Shown: positions 22,057 to 33,127 of the stretch, piece after piece
Layout: each line of letters starts with the position of its first letter
Position numbering within the stretch: the first letter of the stretch is position 1
NCBI GenBank assembly: GCA_004026145.2
Contig: CP034983.1
Coordinates: 10,184,658 to 10,248,657, forward strand
DNA from: Takifugu bimaculatus
Taxonomy: Eukaryota; Chordata; Actinopteri; Tetraodontiformes; Tetraodontidae
Length of the DNA stretch: 64,000 nt
Direction: 5' to 3'
The notes under the pieces: model-generated
Told to the model about the DNA's origin: nothing
The model's database searches: none
What the model saw: only the letters and a program-made list of their open reading frames with translations
Made by a program: the position numbers and the translations under genes

Positions 22057-22335
22057 AACATATGAAAGAGGATATATGAACATGTGACTTAACATATGAA
22101 AGAGGATATATGAACATGTGACTTAACATATAAAAGAGGATATATGAACATGTGACTTAATAACATATGAAAGAGGATATATGAACATGTGACTTAATAA
22201 CATATGAAAGAGGATATATGAACACATGACTTAACATATGAAAGAGGATATATGAATATGACTTAACAACATATGAAAGAGGATATATGAATATGACTTA
22301 ACAACATATGAAAGAGGATATATGAACATGTGATT
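22057..22335 (+). repeat. 37-bp minisatellite, second array, about 8 units
   Basis: Same unit as at 2386-3262 (GAAAGAGGATATATGAAC), with more shortened units. It ends at the same 'actata' flank before the chrnd fragment. Confidence 0.9.
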
Positions 22336-22375
22336 TTCCCACTATAACACACACACATACACACATCAGTATCAG

Positions 22376-22954
22376 GCTACATTGCCTCGGCTGAGGAGTA
22401 CGACAGTGTGAAGTCCCGCAGTGAGCTGATGTTTGAGAAACAGTCTGGGAGACACGGACTGGTGACCCGAGTCACACACGCTGCCAGTACGTTTCCAGAA
22501 ACATTTAAACACATGAGATATAGAAGCATCAGTAGCTTCATTTGAGTTCTGAGCTTTGGTGTCTGTGTGGAGCTGTGAAACCACAAGAAGAGGGAGGAGC
22601 GAGCGATCAGCTGTACGCCGAGATCAAGCCGGCTGTGGATGGAGCCACTACATCATTAAACACATGCGCAACAAGAACGACTACAATGAGGTCAGAGGGT
22701 TCAAACAGAGTCCTCAACCCAAAGTCTGATTAAAAAAGATCAAAAGTGGCGTAAATGTCTGGTCCTGACAGGAGAAGGATAACTGGAGCGGCATCGCTCG
22801 TACAGTAGACCGACTCTGCCTCTTCCTGGTTACCCCGGTGATGACCTTTGGCACCGTAATCATCTTTCTGACGGGAATCTGTAACCAACCTCCTCATCTG
22901 CCCTTCAAAGGAGACCCGCATGACTCCAGAGAGGAGAACCCACGCCTGCTGTGA
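22376..22954 (+). pseudogene. chrnd 3' fragment, duplicate copy
   Basis: Duplicate of the last three exons of the receptor at 3342-4021. The first exon (22376-22486) lacks its acceptor and first 98 bases. 'acatcagtatcag' is joined directly to 'gctacattgcc', whereas about 120 bp lie between them in copy 1. Exon 22573-22690 carries the same 1-bp loss after VDGA as copy 1. Exon 22772-22954 encodes an intact TM4 end. It cannot make a channel subunit. Confidence 0.9.
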
Positions 22955-23432
22955 TGCACACACACAGCAAGGGCTTTTTCCATCGCCATCGTTTCTCTGG
23001 GGGAAATGTTGCATTTCTTTATCTTAATAACAACAAATCTTTAGTTTGTTCTATAGGAGCTCCGTATGTTTAGTGTCAAAGACTTCTTAGATTGTGTTAA
23101 TTGCTGGCACATAAAGAAAAATGTTTTGATTTTACTAAAGTGACACAAACCCTAAAGATTCTGAAGGCATGATGTAAAATAGTAACGTATAATACAGACA
23201 TTTGAAGAGACAATTAAGAGAATGTTTTCATGCTTCTAAGAGTGGCCGAGGAGCCATTTAGAACTTTATAAAGATGCATTGTGTGATACCAGGAACTAAT
23301 TTAACTTCAAGGCGAAGCTGCTTCTGCTTTGTCCACCATCGACTGATCTCCTGAAAGTCCACCACCGCTTTTTAAAAACTGAATTTTTCATCTATGGACG
23401 GAGTAGACGGCAGATGTTTCCACAGATGCTCT

Positions 23433-23670
23433 TCACCAGTGGTCAGTGAGTGATGCAGCAGATGAGCGGGAGTTGACTGGCTTCAACCAGCCATGTCTCA
23501 ATGTCTCCAGCCCATAGTCTGGATTCTCTATGAGATCAGACAGCAGCTTCACTCCTGAATCCTGCAGCTGGTTCTGACTCAGGTCCAGTTCTCTGAGATG
23601 GGAGGGATTGGACCTCAGCGCCGAGGCCAGAGAGTCACAGCTGATCTTTGATAAGCTGCAGTCACTTAAT
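23433..23670 (-). CDS. NLR gene 2 terminal LRR exon
   Basis: Encodes the last LRR and ENPDYGLETLRH, then reads through the position of the gene 1 stop to a TGA at 23433-23435. A 1-bp length difference at the stop ('agccatgtc' against 'agctactgtc') changes the tail. Confidence 0.8.
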
Positions 23671-26600
23671 CTAAATAAAGAAGGGAAACTTTTATAAGGT
23701 TATAAGTGAAACCAGTATTAATCTGAAACGTGAATCAAAGGCATGATCTGTAAATATTTAATTTAGTTACAGGTTAAAAAATGATAGTAATATGTAATTA
23801 CCACAATTCCAACCTCTCAGGTTTGCACTGTTCCAAAGGAGAATATATATTGTTCTGGCCCTCACTCTTCCCAGGTTCTCCCACCTCTTTCCCTCCCATC
23901 TCATCATGGAGATCCATCTCACCTGTGGCTCATCTTTAAAGGCACAACGGCTGTTTCCGACTCCACACCCTCGTTCCCTGTTCACTACTCACTACATGGG
24001 GGACAGGGATTGAGTGAACGACGTAGCTCACTCAATTTAAAGTTAGTATTCGGACAACGGCGTCATTTACGGCGCACGTAAAGTGACGTCATGGTGTCGC
24101 ATAATAATTACGAACCGGTCGCCAGGAAAAGTGGCCGGGTCCATTTTTTTTTTACACATTTATGTTGTAATATTTTAAGATGATCATATTGGACCCCTAC
24201 TGAAAAAAAATTCTTATTTCCAAAAATTTCATATATCAAACCGCACAGTAGAAATTATGTTAAAAAATGTATCCCATCAGCCTTTACGGCTGGGGGCTAG
24301 GGTGGATACATTTTGCAGTGCATTGTGGGATACATTGAGAGCACTACATAGGGTACAGCGATGCTCACTAACAATTCGGACTCTATTTCAAAATGGCGTC
24401 CCCACTATTGAGTGCACTATGTAGGGTACAGGGGGTGGTTTCAGAAACAGCCAACCTGTCTTAGATGACTTCCTGTCTCCCTCACCATCTCCCTCCTCGT
24501 TGGCTGGTGTTTACCAGGCACCCTCACGTAGTTTTGTCTAATTTTGGTTACCATCTGTCGGCTTTTTCATTGTCCTTAAATCAATTTATCATGAATAAGT
24601 GGTCCCCGTGTGGCCCTCCCTCCTGAAGGAACTGGGCACAACACACACACTCAGAAAGTGTGAGGACCCTCGGATGGAATAATGGACATTTTTGAGAATG
24701 GTGTTTACCTCAGAGTTTCCAGTCGGCAGTTTGGAAAGTGGAGAAAACCACAGAGCAGCTTCACTCCTGAATCCTGCAGATTGTTCACACTCAGGTCCAG
24801 TTCTCTGAGATGGGAGGGATTGGACCTCAGCGCCGAGGCCAGAGAGTCACAGCTGATCTCAGATAAGCTGCAGTCAATCAATCTGAAAAATGCAGGATGA
24901 GGTTATACGGTGCAGGTCTGCATGTGATCTGCGTCAGTACTAAACCAACGTTAGTTCTTAGTTGTGTCGTACCTGAATTCACGATATTACAAGGAATTTT
25001 TTTAATGGTGGTGCATCACAGCAGTGTTGAGAACAGCCTCACTTCACCATCTTAGCAGCTGGTAGAAAAATGAAGACTGACCTGAGCCTTTCCAGTTTAC
25101 AGTTTGGACTCTCCAGTCCAGAACAGAGCCGCTTCACTCCTGAATCCTGCAACGTGTTGTAGCTCAGGTCCAGAACCCTCAGATGGGAGTGGTTGGACTT
25201 CAGAGCCGAGGCCACAGAATCACAGCTGGTCTCTGATAACCTGCAGCCACTTAGTCTAAAATAACAATTATTTTGAGAGAAGACAAATAAAAATCATGTA
25301 CCAGAGCAAAACACAGCTTACAAGCAACAAACCTCTGGTCCTGCACCGGCTTATCTGCCGTATGTTCCTATTTTGGGTTCTTTCAGAGTGGTTGGACAAG
25401 ATCTACACCGTATGTAAAGTGTGTGTGGGTCAAAATACCTTCCAAGTTTGTGAGATCACATTTCTCAATAGCACTCAACTCTTGTCAGGAGTTGGGACAA
25501 AGCGACCCACTCCTGATAGCTTGTGGGCGATGCTGCAGCGACCCTGCAATCCCTACACTCTCTGGTGAAACCAAATCAAAGGTTTTAGACACTGCTGGAT
25601 GCTGGAAGGGTGGCTATAGTCTGGACGCAGAGTTCCCCTGACTGCACATTTCTCCAACAATGATTGGCAGCTGGTGTCACTTGTTCTCCAGATGAGAGAA
25701 GGAAAGAGAGCCCCCCCACAGTGTGTTTGATTGCCCCACTGCAAGCTCAATGCTGCCAGAAAACATTGCAGGAGCATCAATTCCCCTCAGGGCATCAACA
25801 AGGACCTCAGGAAAAGGTGCAGCTGCCACCTACTAGAGACAAGCACACTGAGCTGAGATTCAAAGCCCTCTCCTCCCAAGAGAAGAGCTTGTTTGTTGGA
25901 GGCTCTTCTGGGCGATACCTGGTGCCACAGCTCCAGCTCAGCCCGTCTCTGGAGCTGAGGTGGAGCTTAGCAAGTTTCATGGTTCTCCACCACTTCCTCT
26001 GGCTGAGGACCTTCTCAGCTGGTGGTTTCTGCTCCACCTTCCAAGTTGAGCAGGTGATACTTCTGCATTCCTGCCACCAGTGTCTCTGCAGAAAGAGTCT
26101 TCTCTACTGTTTTATATTAGATTGTAGAAAATTAGGATTTTTGGTTGATGTCTTAGATGTTGTTGACTAAAAGCAGGTTTTTCTTTAATAACATAGAGAG
26201 ATTCGATGAGAAGAGCAAATGTATTATTTTATGAGCTACTTCCACTACTATTATAGACACATACTTCCATATTGTCTTAGATTGCAAGCTGCATTTATTG
26301 CATCGTTCATAGAAAGTCATATTTGTGAGGAGAAAAACTCCAATAAGGTCATTTTCTTTCATGATCAACAAAAGAAAGAGGTGATGAACAAACAGATTTA
26401 TATAAAAATGTGTGAAGACTTATGCATGGAAACCTTTTTAAAATGGTTGCATTGTGTAGAATCGGTGTAGAATCAACTTGTTGACTTCTGATTTGGACTC
26501 CAATGGAAGTGAGGTGCAACAACTGTGGATGCTGAAAGCTTCAGATCTTCATGAAGGTTTCTGTGGTTGGACTGACCTGCTGCCCCTTTAAGAGGGAGGC

Positions 26601-29600
26601 AGGTTTGGGCTTCTGGCTGGAATGAAGCCACCTAAGATGAGAATGACTGCAGGCTTTCGGTACCAAGGTTTAACAGGGGGCTCACTTCACACTTGGGCTT
26701 TTCTCTTTTTTGGGATGGCTTTTCTCAGGAGAGAAGGGGCATGGCACACTGCAGCAGCTTTCTTTTGGGGTTTGCTAGTTTTCCTTCTGATCTTTAAAAG
26801 ACAGGAAGAACCATTTTTGATTTGTCTGAATGTTTGGGCGGTTTTGTGGCCAGCCTAAAATAAAACAAGACAAATCTACAACTGATACTTCCTTTCTAGT
26901 CATTGATGACCATCCTCACATGGGACAGATTTCCACAACCAATTTAATACTGCAAATCTGTCCTGTGTGGTCTTTTTTCTGAGAACTGTAACACTACGTT
27001 TATAACAAAGATCAAACATGTAAACATTTATTGTCTAACTAGTTACACCTGGGAAAGTACTGGATCATCTCTGACTGACCTGAGAGTCTCCAGCTCACAG
27101 AGAGGATCCTGGAGAAAACCACAGAGCAGCTTCACTGCTGGACCCTTCAGCTGGTTCTGACTCAGGTCCAGAACCCTCAGATGGGAGGGATTGGACCTCA
27201 GCGCCGAGGCCAGAGAGCCACAGCTGATCTCTGATAAACTGCAGCGCCACAGCCTGGAAAACCAATAAATGGGGCAAATAAAAACACATTTCTAAATATG
27301 AAAATGAAGAGAAAAGCAGAAAATGTAAAGAAATTTAGAAAAGACCAACAGAGGCCTCCTGACCTGAGCGTCTCCAGTCTGCAGTTTGGATGCATCATTG
27401 CAGAAGACAGTAACTTTACGGCATCTGTCAGGCTTTGGTTCTTGCTTAAGCTCAGCTCCCGTAGATGAGAAGGGTTTGACGTCATTGCTGAGGCCACAAC
27501 TTCCCAATGGCTCTTTGAAAGAAAACTACCAGACAGTCTGTTGTGTATGAAACAAAAATAGGGAGTCAAACTTTGGGATTTCTAATCAACTTATCTGAGA
27601 ATCTACCTCAACACAAATGTAGCTCATTTCCTGGAAAAGCTAAATTCAACACCGTAGAGCAACAGTTTGAACGACCATCAGATCTGAAATGCAACTGAAT
27701 TATTCTTAACATTTGTCTTATTTTAGAACAGCTCATAATTACTCAATATTTAAAATGATTATAGCAAATGGTTTAAAGAAACGTGCATCTTTTTATCTGT
27801 CTATCGGCTCTTTGGATATTTTGCATTTCATGCAATTTGTACGATCGTGCGTCAAGTCTTAATTCAGCGATCCGATCGATGACATCAGAGTCTCTGGTTG
27901 CATCGATTGCCCTCAGCTTCTGTTATATCTGCCTGTTTCCCTTCAAATCATTTTCACTGCACCTTTTGTTGCTAGTGATGAAGTTGCCACCTAACGGGTG
28001 TGGAAAGGGTCAAACAACTTTGTGGGTCACATAAAGGCTCCAAACGGAACCGCCACAAAGACCTAAAACACCCATTTAAACCAACGAGGCCGGCTGTTTT
28101 TACGTTGAACAAATGAAGCAAAATAGTCACGTGTCATTAGTTAAAATGTCTTTTTCTGTTGTTTGAATACGATGTACACAAACAAACAAAAGTTATTTAA
28201 TGACATGACAGTAATTTCATGATAGTCAGTTAACTTGTGGCTCCTATTATTCCTGCCTTATGTTGGTTTGTCTGGATTGACCTTTGACCTTATATCCAGC
28301 CAGTGTTGAACATTTCGGGATTAATTGTTGTTTTTTTTAATTTATGGACGCTGCAATGGAGATAAAGAATTGAAGGAATGACCACTGGAGGGGGTATTGC
28401 TACCTGACATGATCCACTCGCTTGATTTAAACGCCGATGTCCGGCCCCAAAAATCTTTACTTACACGACCTTCCTGCAGTTCCTCACAGCTGGAATCAGG
28501 CGACGTCGTCCCTCATCTGAGGTGTTGTACTGCCACAGGTCCAGCTCATCCAGAACCTCCTCTGACATCTGCAGCAGGTAAGCCAGAGCTGAACAGTGGA
28601 TCTCTGACAGTTCCCTCTCTGATTTCTTCTCTGGCTTTAGGAACTCTTGGATCTCCTGATGGACTGACTGATCCTTCATCTCCATCAGACAATGGAAGAT
28701 GTTGATGCTTCTGTCTGGGGAGATTTTATCACTGTTCACCTCATTCAGGTTGTTGAGGACCTTCTGGATGGTTTCTGGGTGGTTCTCCGTCTGATCCAAC
28801 AGTCCACCCAAGATCCTCTGATTGGACTCCAGAGAGAGACCATGAAGGAAGCGAACAAACAAGTCCAGGTGGCCATTTTTACTTTCAAGAGATTTCATTA
28901 GTGCTCTCCTGAGGAAGTCATCAAGAGATGTGACTGGATCGTCATTTAACAACCCAACAAACCGGAAAAAGGGGTGTTGTTTCGAATATTTTAGGAAAGA
29001 CTCCATAATCTTTTCATTCTTGGTGTAACAGTGGAACATGTAGACGGCAGCCAGAAACTCCTGAATGCTCAGATGAACAAAGCAGTAGACTGATTTCTGG
29101 AAGATCACACTCTCTCTTTTGAAGATCTCTGTACAAACTCCTGAGTACACCGACACCTCGGAGACGTCCAGTCCACATTGCTCCAGGTCTTCTGAGTAGA
29201 ACATGATGTTTCCTTTCTCCAGATGTTCAAACGCCAGCCGACCCAACTTCAGAAGGTGTTCTTTGTCAGCCTCAGTCAGTTCCTCTGGTCTCTGCTTTCC
29301 TCCATACTTCTGCTTCTTCCTCTTTATCTGAACCATCAGGAAGTGTGAGTAGAGGTCAGTCAGGGTTTTGGGCAGCTCTCCTCTCTGGTCTCTGGTCATC
29401 ATGTCCTCCAGAACTATAGCAGTGATCCAGCAGAACACTGGGATCAGACACATGATGTGGAGGCTCCTGGAGGCCTTGATGTGTGAGATGATTCTCTTGG
29501 ACAGATCTTCATCACTGAACCTCCTCCTGAAGTACTCCTCCTTCTGGGAGTCAGTGAAGCCTCGTACTTCTGTGATCCTGTCAACACACGAGGGAGGAAT

Positions 29601-30868
29601 CTGATAGGCTGCTGCAGGTCTGGAGGTGATCCAGATGAGAGCTGAGGGAAGCAGGTTCCCCTGGATGAGGTTCACCAGGAGCACGTCAACTGACGATACT
29701 TGTGTGACATCAGAGATGACCTGATGCTTGTTGAAATGCAGTGAAAATCTGCTTTCATCCAGGCCATCAAAGATGAACAGAAGTTTCCAGACAGTCAGAT
29801 CTTCTGCTCTGATCTTCTGTAATGTTGGATGGAAAACATGAAGCAGTGAGAGAAGACTGTGCTGCTCATCTCTGATCAAGTTCAGCTCCCTGCATGAGAG
29901 CAGAAGCACCAGACTGATGTCTTGGTTCTCCAAACCTTCTGCCCAGTCCAGACTGAACTTCTGCACTGAGAAGGTTTTTCCAACGCCGGCGACACCGTTG
30001 GTCAGAACCACTCTGATGTGTCTCTGTTGCTCAGATAAGACTTTGAAGATGTCCTGGCACTTGATTGGAGTGTCCTGGATGTTCTTCTTGGAGGTTCTCT
30101 CAAGCTGTCTCACCTCATGTAGTGTGTCCACCTCCTCACTTTGTCCCTCAGTGATGTAGAGCTCAGTGTAGATCGTGTTCAGCAGGGTTCCACTTCCTGC
30201 TTCATTAGTTCCTTCAGTCACATGTTCACATCTTCTCTTCAGAGTGATCTTATGACCTTCTATCACCTCCTGCAGATCACTTCCTGAACATAAGTAAACC
30301 AATGATTTCCATCTATAATAAATCATCAACACAACTACAAATTCATGACATCACAAGTTAATTTTTATATTGAACAATTTTACTTTGTTTGGGCTTCATT
30401 TCAGCATCTCCAGATCTGCTTCCAGATTGTGAACAAGAGGACTCTCCTGGTGGAGCTGACTGGTCCCAGTTTGATAGGATGTGCTTCCCCCTCTCACTAT
30501 GAAACACATCTCTATTAGTCCTTTGATTTATAGGATGAAAAAACCTGATCAAGACTCAATATTGTTCCAGTATTTATGTCTGAATTCATCTTTCAGGTTT
30601 AAACATGATTCTTGTTTCTAATCAACAATATTCACATTAAGTCTGTAACTATATGACTGTCTGAGGTTTAAGTGTTAAACATCTCCAATAATAAACTCAC
30701 AACCTGCTGCTGTTAATGTGACTAACAGCTGCCACACAAACACATCATCACACTTTAGTTTTCTTACATTTTGTCTGAACTTCTGAATTTTATTATTACA
30801 TCTTTGGACCGGTCACTCTTCAGGGACACACAGCTGGGCACTGTGGACTCTGCTCTGTCCTCGTCCAT
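23433..30868 (-). CDS. Fish NLR gene 2 (FISNA-NACHT-LRR), shorter paralogue
   Basis: Tandem duplicate of NLR gene 1. Coding exons: 30768-30868 (MDEDRAESTVPSCVSLKSDR), 30384-30496, 28465-30283 (FISNA-NACHT), LRR exons 27364-27537, 27080-27253, 25082-25255 and 24709-24882, and terminal exon 23433-23670. The sum is 2967 bp, an open frame of 988 residues with consistent phases. Walker A GVAGVGKT and Walker B LLFIFDGLDESR are intact. It has four full LRR exons against seven intact ones in gene 1. The C-terminus runs past the gene 1 stop and ends SLTDHW. No B30.2 follows. Alternative leader exons may lie further upstream at 34388-34488 and 35093-35226, with retroelements in between. Likely an innate immune sensor or regulator; ligand unknown. 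Confidence 0.85.
23949..24452. mobile_element. MITE with AAC duplication, internally deleted copy
   Basis: Same ends and AAC flanks as 5672-6571 but 504 bp long. About 400 bp of the centre is missing. It is in the matching LRR intron of the duplicated gene. Confidence 0.8.
24709..24882 (-). CDS. NLR gene 2 LRR exon, 174 bp
   Basis: Open LRR exon (ELDLSVNNLQDSGVKLLC), orthologous in position to 10849-11022. Confidence 0.85.
25082..25255 (-). CDS. NLR gene 2 LRR exon, intact partner of the broken exon
   Basis: Full exon (CDSVASALKSNHSHLRVLDL, YNTLQDSGVKRLC) with acceptor and donor. It shows what was lost from 11229-11335 in gene 1. Confidence 0.85.
25665..26170 (+). mobile_element. hAT transposase relic, second copy
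   Basis: Near-identical to 11600-12110, including the third-frame IPATSVSAERVFST motif near 26067. Duplicated together with the NLR intron. Confidence 0.6.
27080..27253 (-). CDS. NLR gene 2 LRR exon, probably hybrid
   Basis: Open LRR exon. Its 3' half and downstream intron match 13018-13191, whereas the sequence upstream of its acceptor matches that of 13494-13667. This is best explained by unequal exchange between two neighbouring LRR exons. Confidence 0.8.
27364..27537 (-). CDS. NLR gene 2 first LRR exon
   Basis: Counterpart of 13778-13951 (SKSHWEVVASAMTSNPSHLR). Open, with intact splice sites. Confidence 0.85.
28465..30283 (-). CDS. NLR gene 2 FISNA-NACHT exon
   Basis: 1819-bp exon, one codon shorter than in gene 1 (loss near the FHCYTKN segment). 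It has GVAGVGKT, LLFIFDGLDE and LIWITSRPAAA, with FISNA at the start. Fully open. Confidence 0.9.
30384..30496 (-). CDS. NLR gene 2 second coding exon
   Basis: 113-bp exon encoding ERGKHILSNWDQSAPPGESS. Phase and splice sites are as in gene 1. Confidence 0.8.
30768..30868 (-). CDS. NLR gene 2 first coding exon
   Basis: ATG at 30866-30868, then DEDRAESTVPSCVSLKSDRS, GTAAGA donor. The upstream block is cut after about 110 bp by a LINE fragment at about 30984. Confidence 0.75.
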
Positions 30869-30983
30869 CCTGAGGAAACATCAGAAATAGTGATGAGACT
30901 GTGATGAAGGTAAATAATCTGTAGAGGTTGTAGTTAAATAATCCCACTTCACTGCATTTTTATCAAACAGGAACATTTCAGAT

Positions 30984-32250
30984 CAGGGGGCCGTTCTTCC
31001 CAATCACACCTCTCCAGGTCTCACTGTCGCTCCCGACGTGAGCATTGAAGTCACCCAGGAGGACGAGGGAGCCCCCAGAAGGAGCACTCTCCAGCACTCC
31101 CTCTCAGGACTCCAAAAAGGGTGGATACGCTGAACTGCTGTTTGGGCCACAAGATCCGTCCCCCCACCGAAGGCGAAGGGAGGCTACCCTCTCATCCACC
31201 GGGGTAAACTCCAATATCCAGGCACTGAGCCGGGGAGCAACCAGAATTGCCACCCCTGCCCGTCGCCTCTCACCATCGGCAACTCCAGAGTGGTAGGAGT
31301 CCAACCCCTCTCGAGAAGACTGGTTCCAGAGCCCTTGCTGTGCGTCGAGGTGAGGCCAACTATAACTAGTCGGAACTTCTCAACCTCGCGCACCAGCTCA
31401 GGCTCCTTTCCCACCAGAGAGGTGACATTTCATGTCCCTAGAGCCAGTTTATACAGCCGGGGATCAGACCGCCAAGGTCCCTGCCTTCGGCCGCTACCCA
31501 ACACACAATGCACCCGACCCCCCGGCCCCTCCTGCAGGTGGTGAGCCCACAGGAAGGGGGTCCCATGTTGCCTCTTCGGGCTGTGCCCGGCCGGACTCCC
31601 TGGGCAGAGGTCTGGCCACCAGGCGCTCGCCAACGTGCCCCGGCCCCAGGCCTGGCTCCAGGAGGGGGCCCCGGTGACCCGCATCCGGGCAAGGGAAACT
31701 TGGCACCAATGTTGTTCAGCATCATTAGGGGGTCCTGGGCTACGCTTTGTCTGGTCCCTCACCTCGGACCTGTTTGCCATGGGTGGCCCTACCAGGGGCA
31801 TAAAGCCCCAGACAACGGAGCTCCCAGGATCATTGGGACAGGCAAACCCCTCCACCACGATAAGGTGGTAGCCCAGGAGGGTATTGGACTTCTGTGCTCG
31901 TCTCAGATTGTCCATAACAAACATCTTGTTCAGGCATAAAGGCGTCCACATGTGCACTTGGCTCCAGGACGCTTTAGGCCGCAGATCGATGATCGACTTT
32001 GTGGTCGCATCATCGGATTTGCGGCCGCATGTTCTGGACACTCGGGTGAAGAGGGGGGCGGAGCTGTCAACTGATCACCACCTGGTGGTGAGTTGGCTCC
32101 GATGGTGGGGAAGGATGTCGGACAGACCCACCACACCCAAACGTGTTGTGAGGGTCTGCTGGGAACGCTGGTGGAGTCTCCCGTCAGAAGGAGCTTCAAC
32201 TCACCCCTCCGGGAGAGCTTTGACCATGTCCCAGGGGAGGCGGGGGACAT
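30984..32250. mobile_element. 5' part of an APE-type LINE, split and inverted
   Basis: On the minus strand from about 31880 down to 30984 lies the element's 5' region and the first part of an endonuclease domain (LLGDFNAHVGSDSETWRGVI). On the plus strand from about 31888 to 32250 lies the next part of the same domain (SMIDFVVASSDLR, STDHHLVVSWLRWW). The two parts meet head to head near 31880. The reverse transcriptase and 3' end are missing. It is inserted at 'caggaacatttc' of the NLR upstream block. Confidence 0.75.
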
Positions 32251-32517
32251 CCGTATCTAAATGGAGAGCTGTAGCACTCTGCAATGATGGATATTGTTGG
32301 GAAACTTTAAAATATATGCCTAGGAATTTTTGTGAGATGATGTTAACCCATGTAGGAGAAATGACCAGTTAAAAACAGAAGCAATTTTCAGTTTTACAAG
32401 ATTTACCACACTAAAATTAACATGGGAGTTAATGGGAGCGAACACCTGACATGTTGGTGCACCGTTTCATTTTAAGGACCTGATGAATTTCATTTTTCAC
32501 GATAGTAGAGGCTAATA

Positions 32518-33006
32518 CAGGCATGGGCAAACTACGGCCCGGGGGCCACACGCGGCCCGTTAAACGTTTTAATCCGGCCCGCCAAACTTGAAAAATTAAA
32601 TGAATAAACCTTGTTAATGTTATATTTTCACTGCAATTCTGGTGTTTTACCACTAGAAAAAAGACAGTCAGGAGGAGAGTGATGGTGATATCCTGAAGGA
32701 TAACAGAACTTTCAGTGCTTTAAAATAGAAATGGTTATTAATTTTTTTTAAAAAGGCACATTTTATTCATTTGATTTTAAGTGTTTTAAGACTCATTCCA
32801 AAGTCAGATATTTTGTTGTAATGCTTCTCTTCATTTTCATTTGAAATTAAAGCACATGGTTTCTCCATATCCCAAGATGTGTATTTTTTCTCCAATGAGG
32901 TGCGGTTACCAAAGCACTCCATCCATCCATCTGCTCCTGGTCCGGCCCCTTTGTCAAATGTTAGAACCCATTGTGGCCCACAAATCAAAATGTTTGCCCA
33001 CCCCTG
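32518..33006. mobile_element. Non-autonomous hAT element, 489 bp, 8-bp duplication GGCTAATA
   Basis: Terminal inverted repeats CAGGCATGGGCAAAC and GTTTGCCCACCCCTG, flanked on both sides by GGCTAATA. The paralogous sequence at 35015-35022 has a single GGCTAATA and no insertion, a clear empty site. No transposase. Confidence 0.9.
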
Positions 33007-33127
33007 GGCTAATACCTAAAAAATGATGTTTTGTATGGTTGAGAAATGTTCTAAGGCAGAGTTATGTGGTTCAGAAAACCTTACTTTAAAGGTGAGCCTT
33101 GAGGTCTGATACTAAAGTTTAAAGGGT

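Noticed and set aside
31430..32041. 203-codon minus-strand open frame and several overlapping ones
   Set aside because: Lies in the GC-rich 5' region of an inverted LINE; chance frames within the element.
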